Of a stretch of 64,000 nucleotides of DNA, positions 49,057 through 56,867 are shown in pieces. Each line of letters starts with the position of its first letter. The first letter of the stretch is position 1. The position numbers and the translations under genes were made by a program. The notes under the pieces were generated by a model that saw only the letters and a list, made by a program, of their open reading frames with translations, was not told where the DNA came from and searched no databases. Source of the DNA: Mycobacterium branderi (GTDB lineage Bacteria; Actinomycetota; Actinomycetes; Mycobacteriales; Mycobacteriaceae); NCBI RefSeq assembly GCF_010728725.1, contig NZ_AP022606.1, forward strand, positions 4,836,001 to 4,900,000, read 5' to 3'.

Positions 49057-49416
49057 ATGCCCAAAGCGCTGCCCGTGATCGACATGTCTGCGCCGGTGTG
49101 CTGCGCCCCGGTGGCTGCCGGGCCGCTCAGCGATGCCGACGCGCTGCAGGTGGCGATGCGGCTCAAGGCGCTCGCCGACCCCATGCGGGTCAAGATCATG
49201 TCTCTGCTGTTCAGCTCGCGCCCCGGGGAGGAGACTAGCGGGGATCTCGCGGCTGTTCTCGACCTGAGCGAATCCACGGTCAGTCATCACCTGGGCCAGC
49301 TCCGCAAAGCCGGGCTGGTGATCTCCGACCGACGCGGCATGAACGTTTTTCACCGGGTGAAACCTGAAGCGCTGCAAGCACTCTGCGTGGTTTTGGACCC
49401 TAACTGCTGTACCTGA
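49057..49416 (+). CDS. arsR: ArsR-family repressor paired with cadI (Rv2642-like)
   Basis: From ATG 49057 the product has 119 residues: a winged helix with LKALADPMRVKIMSLLF and SESTVSHHLGQLRKAGLV. The usual CVC motif is replaced by GEETSGDL, while cysteines occur at the N-terminus (PVCCAPV) and at the very C-terminus (PNCCT). So the metal site may be formed by terminal cysteine pairs. It probably controls itself and cadI through the sites at 48979-49033. Confidence 0.83.
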   Translation: MPKALPVIDMSAPVCCAPVAAGPLSDADALQVAMRLKALADPMRVKIMSLLFSSRPGEETSGDLAAVLDLSESTVSHHLGQLRKAGLVISDRRGMNVFHRVKPEALQALCVVLDPNCCT

Positions 49417-49446
49417 TCATTGGGTTGCCTGCGGTTGCTCGATCTA

Positions 49447-49857
49447 TCAGTTCGATGGCGGTCGGCTTGGTCGTCGCCGATCGATCGAGGTCGTATTGGT
49501 AAGCGCCTCGATTTCTTTGCGGAGGTCGTGGTTCTCCAGCGTTAGTCGTTGGATGTTGGCGATTGCGAGTTCGCAGTTGCTCTTCCAGTCGCGTAGTTCG
49601 CTGCGTAATCGGTCGTTCTCCTTTTTCAGTTGGTCGAATCTGGTCGGTTGCGTGTCAACATCCGGGCTGGTCTCCCGCTGGGGTTGCTTGAGTTCGGCGA
49701 CGATGTCGGGGAAGTTCCGCCGGAACGTGGTGTTGGCGATTCCGAGCCGACGAGCGACGGCGAAGGCCGTCGCGGGGCGCCCGGTCGCATCGCTGACGGC
49801 AGTGATCGCTGTGTGCACCTCGTCGATCGTCGGCAGGTGTGTCTGACGAGGGCTCAC
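49447..49857 (-). CDS. Small HTH/coiled-coil transposition accessory protein (TnpC/DUF6262-like)
   Basis: The 136-residue protein has an N-terminal helix-turn-helix-like part (DATGRPATAFAVARRLGIAN, TTFRRNFPDI) and a long coiled coil with heptad Leu/Ile (DQLKKENDRLRSELRDWK, IQRLTLENHDLRKEIEAL). Such proteins accompany tyrosine recombinases in Tn554-type transposons as TnpC. Its start overlaps the end of the third recombinase by four bases. It probably shapes the synaptic complex or directs orientation; this is inference. Confidence 0.7.
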   Translation of the reverse strand: MSPRQTHLPTIDEVHTAITAVSDATGRPATAFAVARRLGIANTTFRRNFPDIVAELKQPQRETSPDVDTQPTRFDQLKKENDRLRSELRDWKSNCELAIANIQRLTLENHDLRKEIEALTNTTSIDRRRPSRPPSN

Positions 49858-51922
49858 GATGCTGGGCTTGTCCCTTCGAGGAATGCCTGGATACGGTCCC
49901 GTCGTCTGACGAGTCGCGCCCGCAGCAGTGGCGGTAAGTGGTCCGGGTGTTCGAGCTGGGTGTTGATCTTGTCGGCTTCACGGCCTAACGCGGCGGTGTT
50001 GTCTTGGGTGAGGGCCACGTTGGCGCAGTCCAGGGGTTGGCAATCGGCGAGGTTGGGCGTGTCAGCACGGGCACCTTTCTTCAAACACAATGCCTTGGAC
50101 GGATCGAAGACGCAGTTCACGTATGTGCCGGGATAGATTTCGGGGTCATTGCGCTTCATCAGGCGTTTAAGTCGGTGGGAATCGGTGGTGGCGATGCCTT
50201 CAAATCGCGCTGTGCGGCCGAGTTCGTCGAGTCGTCGCGTGGCTTCCTCGGCGGCCGGGCCGACCAAGGGGTGCTGGTGGGCGTCGGTGAGCGGGAGCAA
50301 TCGCTCACCGCGGGCCAGCGCCTGTTCAGACTCGACCTCGGCGCGGAAACCCGATGCCGACGTTCCTGCATAGCCCTCGAACATTTGGATGCTCAGGTGC
50401 CGGTACTGGATAGCCCCCGCGATCGATCCGCCTGGTTGGCGGGCGATGAACCATGCCAGTGTTCGACGGAACTGCCGGGTCGACAACGTCCAGGGCTTGC
50501 GTTGACCAGTGGGATGTCGTCCGGTCGGCCATGGGTGGCGCAGTAGTCGTTGATCCAGCTGACCAGCTCTTTGAACCGCTTGTTGGTGCACTTGGTGGTT
50601 TGTGCCCTGTTCGGTGAGTTCTTGGTCGGGCCAACGGCATTGCTGTGTTCCAGATGCGAGAACAGCAGCGGCCGGTCGGCGGAATGGAGACGTCCCAGGA
50701 CTCGCGCTGCGCGGGCCGCTGGGTGACCGACAACCCATGTCGCCGCGGTGCCCGAGGGATCCTGCTGGGCTTTGAACGCCCGGCCTGCGATACGCCATCG
50801 ATAGGGTTCGCCGTCAGCGGAGCGGAGTTCGGTCACGCATCCCCGTTGCAGGTGTTTCATTTCGCTGTCGCGCATCCCGGACAAGAAGGCGATGACGACG
50901 TAGCAGCTGGTTTGGAGCAGCCGGGCAAGTTGGCTTAGCGATTGGCTGGGGTGTTCCAAGGCTATGCCGTCAACCCAGGGCCGGTCATCGATGCGTCCCG
51001 TGATCGTGATGGGTAGCCATGTGTGGTCGGCGATTCCGAGTTGGTCGGCTGCCTCAGCGAGCTGCGGTGCGTAACGGTGCAGACTGCTGTAGTGGCAGCC
51101 GACCTCGGTGGAGATGAACTGCAGATTGAGCTCCCCGTTTCGCCCCGGCAAAGGCTCACCCCTGCCGATGGCGGTGGCGAGGTAGCGCTCAACGTCGGTG
51201 CCGATGCCGTCGTTGCGGCCGACACGGCCGTTGGCGACGCTCGATCGGTAGCGCCGCCACGATGCGTCTGCCGCGAGGATGTCTGCAGCGAAGTCGTCGA
51301 CGAATCTCAATGCCCACGCCAGCAGCGGCCCGAGAACCGGCTCGGGGATGCGGTCTGTGGTGTTCTCGGCCGTCGTGCGTGAGCGCTGCGACCAGCCGTC
51401 GATCGTGCGTGGGTTGACCAATAGCGGGTCGCTCATCGCGGTGCGATATCGCCATAGCAGCTGCACGGCGCCGCGGGCGCCCGCCTGTCCGGCTGTCATC
51501 GTGGCGATGTGCCGGTTGTAGTCCTCGAGATGGCCTTCGTTGAGCTCTGCCAGCTTGTGCGGCTTGGGCCGGCGCGGACGGTCATCGGGTAGGTCGTCGA
51601 CCCAATTGAGGAACTGGCACACGCATTTGAAGGCTGTGCGGATCGTCAGAACGGAGAGGCGACGCTCACCCGGGGGCAGTGTTCCCGACAGGATGGCCAT
51701 GCATAGCTCTTTGGCCTGGTGTCGGAAGCGTGGGCGGACTGTATCGAAGTAGAGAGTCACAGTGGGCCAATGGTGTTGCAGCACTGCGGGAGCGAGATCC
51801 CACCGGTCATCGTCGAACACCGACGTGTCAGCCAGCTCGACCCCTGGTCTGAGCTGACGGTTGGCCAACACCCACCGCGGCTTCTCCTCGTGCGCCGATG
51901 CATCGGCCAACGGATGCGTCAT
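49854..51922 (-). pseudogene. Third tyrosine recombinase of the element, with a single-base frameshift
   Basis: The frame from ATG 51922 encodes a core-binding domain and the first catalytic Arg region (IAFLSGMRDSEMKHLQRG). Near 50499-50500, after DIPLVN, the frame shifts; the expected continuation KPWTLSTRQFRRTLAWFIAR with catalytic Arg and IQYRHLSIQMFEGYAG with the probable Tyr lies in the frame ending 49854. One missing G restores LVNGKPWTLS. Reconstructed length is about 690 residues, similar to the large TnpB of Tn554-type elements. C-terminal CVFDPSKALC and CQPLDCANV may bind zinc. The start overlaps the second recombinase (ATGA). Confidence 0.8.
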
Positions 51923-53724
51923 GGCCGCTCCCAGGGACCTTCGGCGACCTCCAGCAGCTGGTGCTGGGCGGCCTGTTCGGCTGCAGCATCGACTTCTTCC
52001 GGAGTGAACTTCGGAAGTACGTCATACCGTATTGCCGCCCAGGCTGACCCGTAGCGTTGCCACCACTCGTCCTCGCCAAGGGTGGTTCGGCGCCGAGTAA
52101 ACGTGTCCATGAGCGCCACCAGGGCGGGCAGGTGCGTGCGGGTGATCAACGCGTTGGCGCAGTGAAAGCAGTCAAGAAACGACACATCACGGCAGGGGCG
52201 CCCCGTCTCGGGCCGTTGCTCAGGGTCGGTGCATGCCGTCCAGGCCCCGTGTTGCAGATCCGTATCCTGCGCATCAGGCTCGACGACGAGTTCGGCAATG
52301 CGTTTCCGATGCGCGGCCAGAGCGGACTGCTCGGCATCGACAACGGCATCGCTGACGACGTCTTCGGCCCAGTCTTTCACCGTGGGATCGCCCTGTAGGT
52401 AATTGCTGAACAGCACGTTGGTGGTGTTGGACCGAATCGACGACGGCAGATGTCCACCGAGTCGTCGTGTTCGCCGGACCTCCACGGTGGTCCGGATACG
52501 CCCTATGTCGATCGCCAATGCCGGCGCTGGACCATCCGTTTCACTAGGCTCGGCCCGCAGGTCATGCGTTGCCGCCCACCGCCGAAACTCCAAGCCGGCG
52601 TCTAACCGGCGGGCGAACGGGTCGTGGTGTTCGCGCAGAGAACCGATCGGCGGATCGGTGCGGCCGTTGCGCCAGACCGACCACACCGACTGCGATCCCG
52701 TCAGGGCTCGCCCCCGAGCCATCAGCCGATGCATCAGCAGGTAAAGCCCACCCGGTGTGTGCAGCTCACGATGCGGCGGGCCGATCTCCCAGGTGACGGT
52801 GTCATGCCAGCGCTGCAGTCCACGACGCCGCTTCACGACCAACAGCTCGACAGCCAGACCATCGTCGAGAATCCGGTGCTCGACGGGCAATTCCTTGATC
52901 GTTTCGGCGTTGCGACCGCTGAGGGCTGCCATCAAGACGAGTAGGGGTTCCCGGTCCGAGCGTGTTACGAAAATCTGCTGGGCCAGCTGCGTTCTTCGGA
53001 TCCGCTCCTGATCGTTCAGGGTGACCGGAATCCGAGGCACCAGACCGGTTTCAGCGATGCCGGCAAGCGTCCGCATCACCTCCGCCTGCTCTGGACTGAA
53101 AACCTCGGGTGTGGACTGCCACGTCGCCAACTGCGCCTCACCATGGTCGATACGGTCACGCAGGGCCGCGACATCACGACGTGCGGCGGCCGTTAGTGCG
53201 GCGAACTCGCCGTCGGAATAACCCGGCCGCGGCGGCAACGTCAAGTTGATCCTCTGGGCGGCAAGACTGTGCACCGCCGACGAGATCATCGAGGCCAGCG
53301 GCTCCTGACGAAACAGCAACCGCAGTTCCTCCAGCTCCTTCACGCCCCATCGGTCACGATCGGTGAGGAACTGCTTGACGTGCTCCTCGACAAGTTCACC
53401 AGGAGATGCCGGCGGAGAATCAGCCCGGGCCAGGAAGTGCACGAAACGCTGCACCGGGTACCACGCCGCCCTCGCCGAGGCCAGCGTCCGACGCCGACCA
53501 GAGGGTCCAACGAATGCTGCGAAAGCTGCCGCCACCGGCCGTCGCCACTGCGGTAGCGGCAGCTTGCTGACATCGAAAGTTCCTGTGCGCCCGTCATCCC
53601 CGGTGAACAACACCCGTAGTCCCCGGCCATCGTCGATCACCGTCGCAGCGTGCTCGTAACCTGGCGCAGGCAGCTGTGCAGCCCGACCAGCATGGGTTCC
53701 CCCACCACGTTTGCGGTCCGCCAT
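51919..53724 (-). CDS. Second tyrosine recombinase of the element, divergent
   Basis: From ATG 53724 the protein has 601 residues. A core-binding-like domain (ARAAWYPVQRFVHFLARADS) precedes a large catalytic-like half with LLVLMAALSGRNAETIKEL (first Arg) and RRLGGHLPSSIRSNTTNVLF followed by SNYLQGD (candidate Tyr). The usual HxxR box is not obvious, so it may be a partner subunit rather than a catalyst. C-terminal CRDVSFLDCFHCAN may bind zinc. It overlaps the first recombinase stop by one base and the third start by four. Confidence 0.8.
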   Translation of the reverse strand: MADRKRGGGTHAGRAAQLPAPGYEHAATVIDDGRGLRVLFTGDDGRTGTFDVSKLPLPQWRRPVAAAFAAFVGPSGRRRTLASARAAWYPVQRFVHFLARADSPPASPGELVEEHVKQFLTDRDRWGVKELEELRLLFRQEPLASMISSAVHSLAAQRINLTLPPRPGYSDGEFAALTAAARRDVAALRDRIDHGEAQLATWQSTPEVFSPEQAEVMRTLAGIAETGLVPRIPVTLNDQERIRRTQLAQQIFVTRSDREPLLVLMAALSGRNAETIKELPVEHRILDDGLAVELLVVKRRRGLQRWHDTVTWEIGPPHRELHTPGGLYLLMHRLMARGRALTGSQSVWSVWRNGRTDPPIGSLREHHDPFARRLDAGLEFRRWAATHDLRAEPSETDGPAPALAIDIGRIRTTVEVRRTRRLGGHLPSSIRSNTTNVLFSNYLQGDPTVKDWAEDVVSDAVVDAEQSALAAHRKRIAELVVEPDAQDTDLQHGAWTACTDPEQRPETGRPCRDVSFLDCFHCANALITRTHLPALVALMDTFTRRRTTLGEDEWWQRYGSAWAAIRYDVLPKFTPEEVDAAAEQAAQHQLLEVAEGPWERP

Positions 53725-55241
53725 CAGCGGGTGACCGCATGGCCGGAAGCAGGCGCGTGATCGACTTCGGCGGTCCGCCCCGGGTGCTCCCATGTCTCGG
53801 GCACCAGCGCCATCCGTGTATGCATCTCAAGTTCGGCCAAGGCGTGCAAGTACTTCTGCGTAGTCACCACCGAACGATGGCCTAGACGGCGTCGCACCCA
53901 ATCAAGAGGGTCGCCGAAGATTCGGGTGTAGTGGCCACGCTGGTCAGGGTTGAGGTCGCCAAGCGCAGCGATACGGCCGCGTTGCAGCTGCTCCAGGGTA
54001 ACGACCGCGAAGGTATGCCGAAGCATGTGGGCATGTGCCGCCAACGTGACCCCCGCACGCACGCACCGATCATTGGCGTCCGCGAACATCTTCTTCCATG
54101 AGTCGACCGATATCGGTGCACCGAACTCGCCGAGCCAAATCGCTGCTGGCTCAAGTCCTGACGGCCTTTCCACGAACAATCGACGGCGCTCGGCTAACCC
54201 AAGGTGCGCAACCTTCACTATGGACTTGGCGCCGCTGCCAAGCCCGACCGTCGCAACAGGCCGCGCTGGATTCTCGACCACATAGGGGCGCCGCACCCGC
54301 CGATACCTGCCATCACTCTGAGCGAACTCGATCACCGCCCTCCGGTCATCCCGCATGTACGCGGCCATTTCCCTTACCAGCGACGAAGGCACGTAAATCC
54401 AGCGCGCAGAGCGCCCCTTCGCAATGGCCGGAGGCAGCCAAAATCGTTGATAACCCTCACTCTCGACGATCGAGGGAACGTCAAACACAGTCAGTGCAGC
54501 CTGCTCGGAAATCCGCAGCCCCGTCCGGACCATGAAATCGCAGAACAATGCGTTGCGGTCAGCCCATCGACCTCGAAAGCCCGTTTGAGGCAGTCCTTTC
54601 GAGCTAAACCCACGCACACCGACATCTCGCCACCGCCGATAGTCCTCGGGAGGTAACCATTTCGTTCGATCGCGAACCACGTCCGACGCATAGGTGGCTG
54701 GGCGCAGCTCATCAAGCACACCGCGGTAACCTCGGCCCGCGCTAACAGGCACAGGTCGTCTCGATGCTTGCGGTATCGGACTTGCATGGACAAGTCCCTG
54801 TTTCAATGCCCAGCGAAAGAACTCATTGACCGCAGCGACTTCACGGTTCCACGTCGCACCCAACACATTCGGGCCTGAAGGATCACGCCGACGCCAGAAG
54901 TGGTACGCAATGTGATCAGCTTCGTCGAGATCTTTCCAGGATCGCCCGGACCGTCGCCGCTCAGCAAAAGTCAAGAAGGCAGCGAGATCGCGAGCGTAGC
55001 CCTCCTGAGTCTTGAGGGCACGACCAATCATCGCCCCGGATTGGAAGTACGCATTCAACTCGATGTCGTACTCCAGTCGCGGGGACAAGAGGAACGGCGT
55101 CCCCGGCACAATCGCAGCTCGCCGAAGCCACCCGTCCCAGTCACCGGGCAAGTCGGCCACGAACGGCAGTGGGGCGATCACCGCCTCCGGCTCCATAGGA
55201 GTGGACCTCACCAACCACCGGTCTGCAGCCACAGCCAGCAT
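53724..55241 (-). CDS. First tyrosine recombinase of the element
   Basis: From ATG 55241, just inside the right terminal repeat, the protein has 505 residues. It has an N-terminal core-binding domain (KTQEGYARDLAAFLTFAERR) and a complete catalytic domain: FMVRTGLRISEQAAL, HAHMLRHTFAVVTLE and RRLGHRSVVTTQKYLHALAE with the nucleophilic Tyr. It is the most canonical of the three and probably performs strand exchange. TTG 55253 is an alternative start lying within the repeat. Confidence 0.88.
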   Translation of the reverse strand: MLAVAADRWLVRSTPMEPEAVIAPLPFVADLPGDWDGWLRRAAIVPGTPFLLSPRLEYDIELNAYFQSGAMIGRALKTQEGYARDLAAFLTFAERRRSGRSWKDLDEADHIAYHFWRRRDPSGPNVLGATWNREVAAVNEFFRWALKQGLVHASPIPQASRRPVPVSAGRGYRGVLDELRPATYASDVVRDRTKWLPPEDYRRWRDVGVRGFSSKGLPQTGFRGRWADRNALFCDFMVRTGLRISEQAALTVFDVPSIVESEGYQRFWLPPAIAKGRSARWIYVPSSLVREMAAYMRDDRRAVIEFAQSDGRYRRVRRPYVVENPARPVATVGLGSGAKSIVKVAHLGLAERRRLFVERPSGLEPAAIWLGEFGAPISVDSWKKMFADANDRCVRAGVTLAAHAHMLRHTFAVVTLEQLQRGRIAALGDLNPDQRGHYTRIFGDPLDWVRRRLGHRSVVTTQKYLHALAELEMHTRMALVPETWEHPGRTAEVDHAPASGHAVTR

Positions 55242-56307
55242 GTATACGGTCAATGACCGGTACTACACAAGTGAGCACCAGCTGAAACCGGGCCGGGTAG
55301 CAGGCCACCCCGTCGCGACGGGCGAGGCGAATCTGCCCGTCCTCCAACGGTGTTCGCAATGCCTCCAATGCGCTGACGCCGATCTCGGCGCACTCGTCGA
55401 GGAACAGCACGCCGCGATGCGCCCGGCTGACGGCGCCGGGCCGGGCGAGTCCCGACCCGCCGCCGACGAGCGCGGCGACGCTGGAGCTGTGATGCGGCGC
55501 CACGAACGGCGGCCTGGTGATCAGCGGCGTGGCATCCGACAGCAGACCGGCGACCGAGTGGATCGCGGTGACCTCCAGCGACTCGCTGTCCGACAGTGGC
55601 GGCAGCAGACCCGGAAGACGTTGGGCCAGCATCGTTTTGCCGACTCCCGGCGGGCCGGTCAGCATCAGGTGATGCGCGCCGGCGGCGGCCACCTCGACGG
55701 CGAAGCGCGCCTGCGCCTGTCCGACGACGTCGGCCAGATCCGCCGTGGGCTCCGGCGCGGTGATTGCCCCGGTGATGCGCTCGGCCAGTTTCGCCTTGCC
55801 GCCGAGCCAGGCCCGCAACTGGCCCAGCGTCTGCAAGCCCAAGACCTCGATGCCGTCGACCAGGCTTGCCTCGGCCAGGTTCTCGACCGGCACCACGACG
55901 GTGTGCCAGCCGTCATTCTTGGCCGCCAGCACCGCCGGCAGCACGCCGCGCACCGGCCGGACCCGGCCGTCCAGCGCCAATTCGCCCAGCAGCACCACGG
56001 ACTCCAGCCGCCGCCACGGTTTTTTTCGCTGCGCGGACAGCACGGCCGCCGCCAAGGCGACGTCGTACACCGAGCCCATCTTCGGCAGGGTGGCCGGTGA
56101 GAGCGCCAGTGTGAGGCGGGCCTGCGGCCATTGGTTGCCACAGTTGGTGATCGCCGCCCGCACCCGGTCGCGGGATTCCTGCAGCGCGGCGTCCGGCAAG
56201 CCGACCAGGTGCACGCCAGGCAGTCCGGAGGTGATGTGGGCTTCGATCTCCACGATCTCGCCGTCCAACCCACGCACCGCCACCGAAAATGCGCGTCCCA
56301 GCGCCAT
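55141..56307 (-). pseudogene. comM: comM (YifB Mg-chelatase-like ATPase), 5' fragment
   Basis: ATG 56307 overlaps the yraN stop (TGATG). About 345 host codons encode the N-terminal Lon-protease-like domain (MALGRAFSVAVRGLDGEIVE onwards), Walker A GPPGVGKTML and Walker B GVLFLDECAEI, ending at YPARFQLVL at 55274. The frame continues 44 codons into the element (TCVVPVIDRIHAGCGC) to a stop at 55141. The product lacks the C-terminal third including NPCPC. ComM is a helicase acting on branch migration during recombination in transforming bacteria; it should be inactive here. Confidence 0.92.
55244..55271 (-). repeat. Right terminal inverted repeat of the comM element
   Basis: On the minus strand the end reads inwards CTTGTGTAGTACCGGTCATT then GACCG. 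It matches the left end in three blocks (CTTGTG, TAGTAC, CATTGACCG). Immediately outside, after two extra bases, host comM sequence AGCACCAGCTG resumes. Confidence 0.75.
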
Positions 56308-56537
56308 CAGCCGACTCCCTGCAGATGAGTGATTTCGGGGGTGCGCCGGCGACCGATACGTACACCGACCACATCGATCCGGATCGCCGCCCACCGTCGG
56401 TCCTGACTGGCCAGCCACAGCCCGGCCAGCCGGCGCAGCCGTCGCAGCTTCTGCTCGGTGACCGCGTAGGCCAGTCCGCCGAAGCCGTCCCCGGTGCGGG
56501 TCTTGACCTCGACGAAAACCACCGTGCGCGTTGAGGG
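56307..56537 (-). pseudogene. yraN: yraN (UPF0102 endonuclease-like), 3' fragment
   Basis: These bases encode PSTRTVVFVEVKTRTGDG to the C-terminus THLQGVG, the last 76 residues of YraN. The VFVEVKTR segment belongs to the conserved nuclease-like core. The frame extends upstream into the element but its sequence there is foreign. The 5' fragment is at 60766-60903. The stop overlaps the comM start by one base as in the undisturbed operon. Confidence 0.88.
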
Positions 56538-56549
56538 CACTGGTGGAAG

Positions 56550-56568
56550 GCACGTATTCGAAGTGTGC
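56550..56568. repeat. Left-end palindromic recombinase site
   Basis: GCACGTATTCGAAGTGTGC has arms GCAC/GTGC around TTCGAA, about 12 bases inside the yraN junction. A related site occurs near the other end. On the minus strand both share ACAYTTCGAA as a direct repeat. Confidence 0.5.
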
Positions 56569-56607
56569 GCTATTCGTCGCGTCAACATCTGAGTCACCCA
56601 CCACGTG

Positions 56608-56850
56608 TTATGTCGGGAAGTCGTATTCATAGCTGGCGATTCCGGTAACTTCGGCGCGGATCCCGCTGTCGACGCAGCTAATGGTGTGCGCGTGGCTGAT
56701 TGCCGAAATCCGAAAGGTGTTCAGATTCGTTTCCGCGTCGTGGATCTGTCGATCAAGGAGTCGAGTTACGGTGGCCAGCGCCGATTGGAGTGCCGCAACT
56801 GCGTCGTGACCAGTCTTGACCGATACGGCGTGAAAGATGCCATGAGGCAA
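56608..56850 (-). CDS. Small ORF at the end of the integrase operon
   Basis: TTG 56850 is preceded by AGGAG seven bases upstream and follows the zinc-ribbon gene by 17 bp. The 80-residue product (LPHGIFHAVSVKTGHDAVAA to the end ASYEYDFPT) looks globular but matches no family I know. It may be the last gene of the element's operon. An alternative ATG at 56898 would overlap the previous gene. Confidence 0.4.
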   Translation of the reverse strand: MPHGIFHAVSVKTGHDAVAALQSALATVTRLLDRQIHDAETNLNTFRISAISHAHTISCVDSGIRAEVTGIASYEYDFPT

Positions 56851-56867
56851 TGTCGTTCTCCTGTTCG

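Larger units (their letters stand above)
39571..55273. mobile_element. 15.7-kb three-recombinase metal-resistance element inserted in comM
   Basis: The two ends lie exactly where comM is interrupted. Outside them, host sequence joins as GGCGGCCAG...(AG)CACCAGCTG, restoring the codons for QLVLAANPCPC with at most two bases duplicated. Imperfect inverted repeats mark both ends. The right end carries an operon of three overlapping tyrosine-recombinase genes and a small coiled-coil gene, a plan like Tn554-family transposons (TnpA, TnpB, TnpC) and recombinase-in-trio elements. The remaining 10 kb is cadmium/arsenic resistance cargo. I infer site-specific transposition into the conserved NPCPC-coding site of comM. 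Confidence 0.85.

Noticed and set aside
39571..55273. Possibility that the comM gap is an assembly chimera
   Set aside because: Both junctions coincide with related inverted repeats and with a recombinase operon at one end, which a chance contig join would not produce; still worth read-level confirmation.
56308..56604. Upstream extension of the comM frame
   Set aside because: It runs through yraN in another frame and into the element; the ATG at 56307 overlapping the yraN stop is the conserved start.
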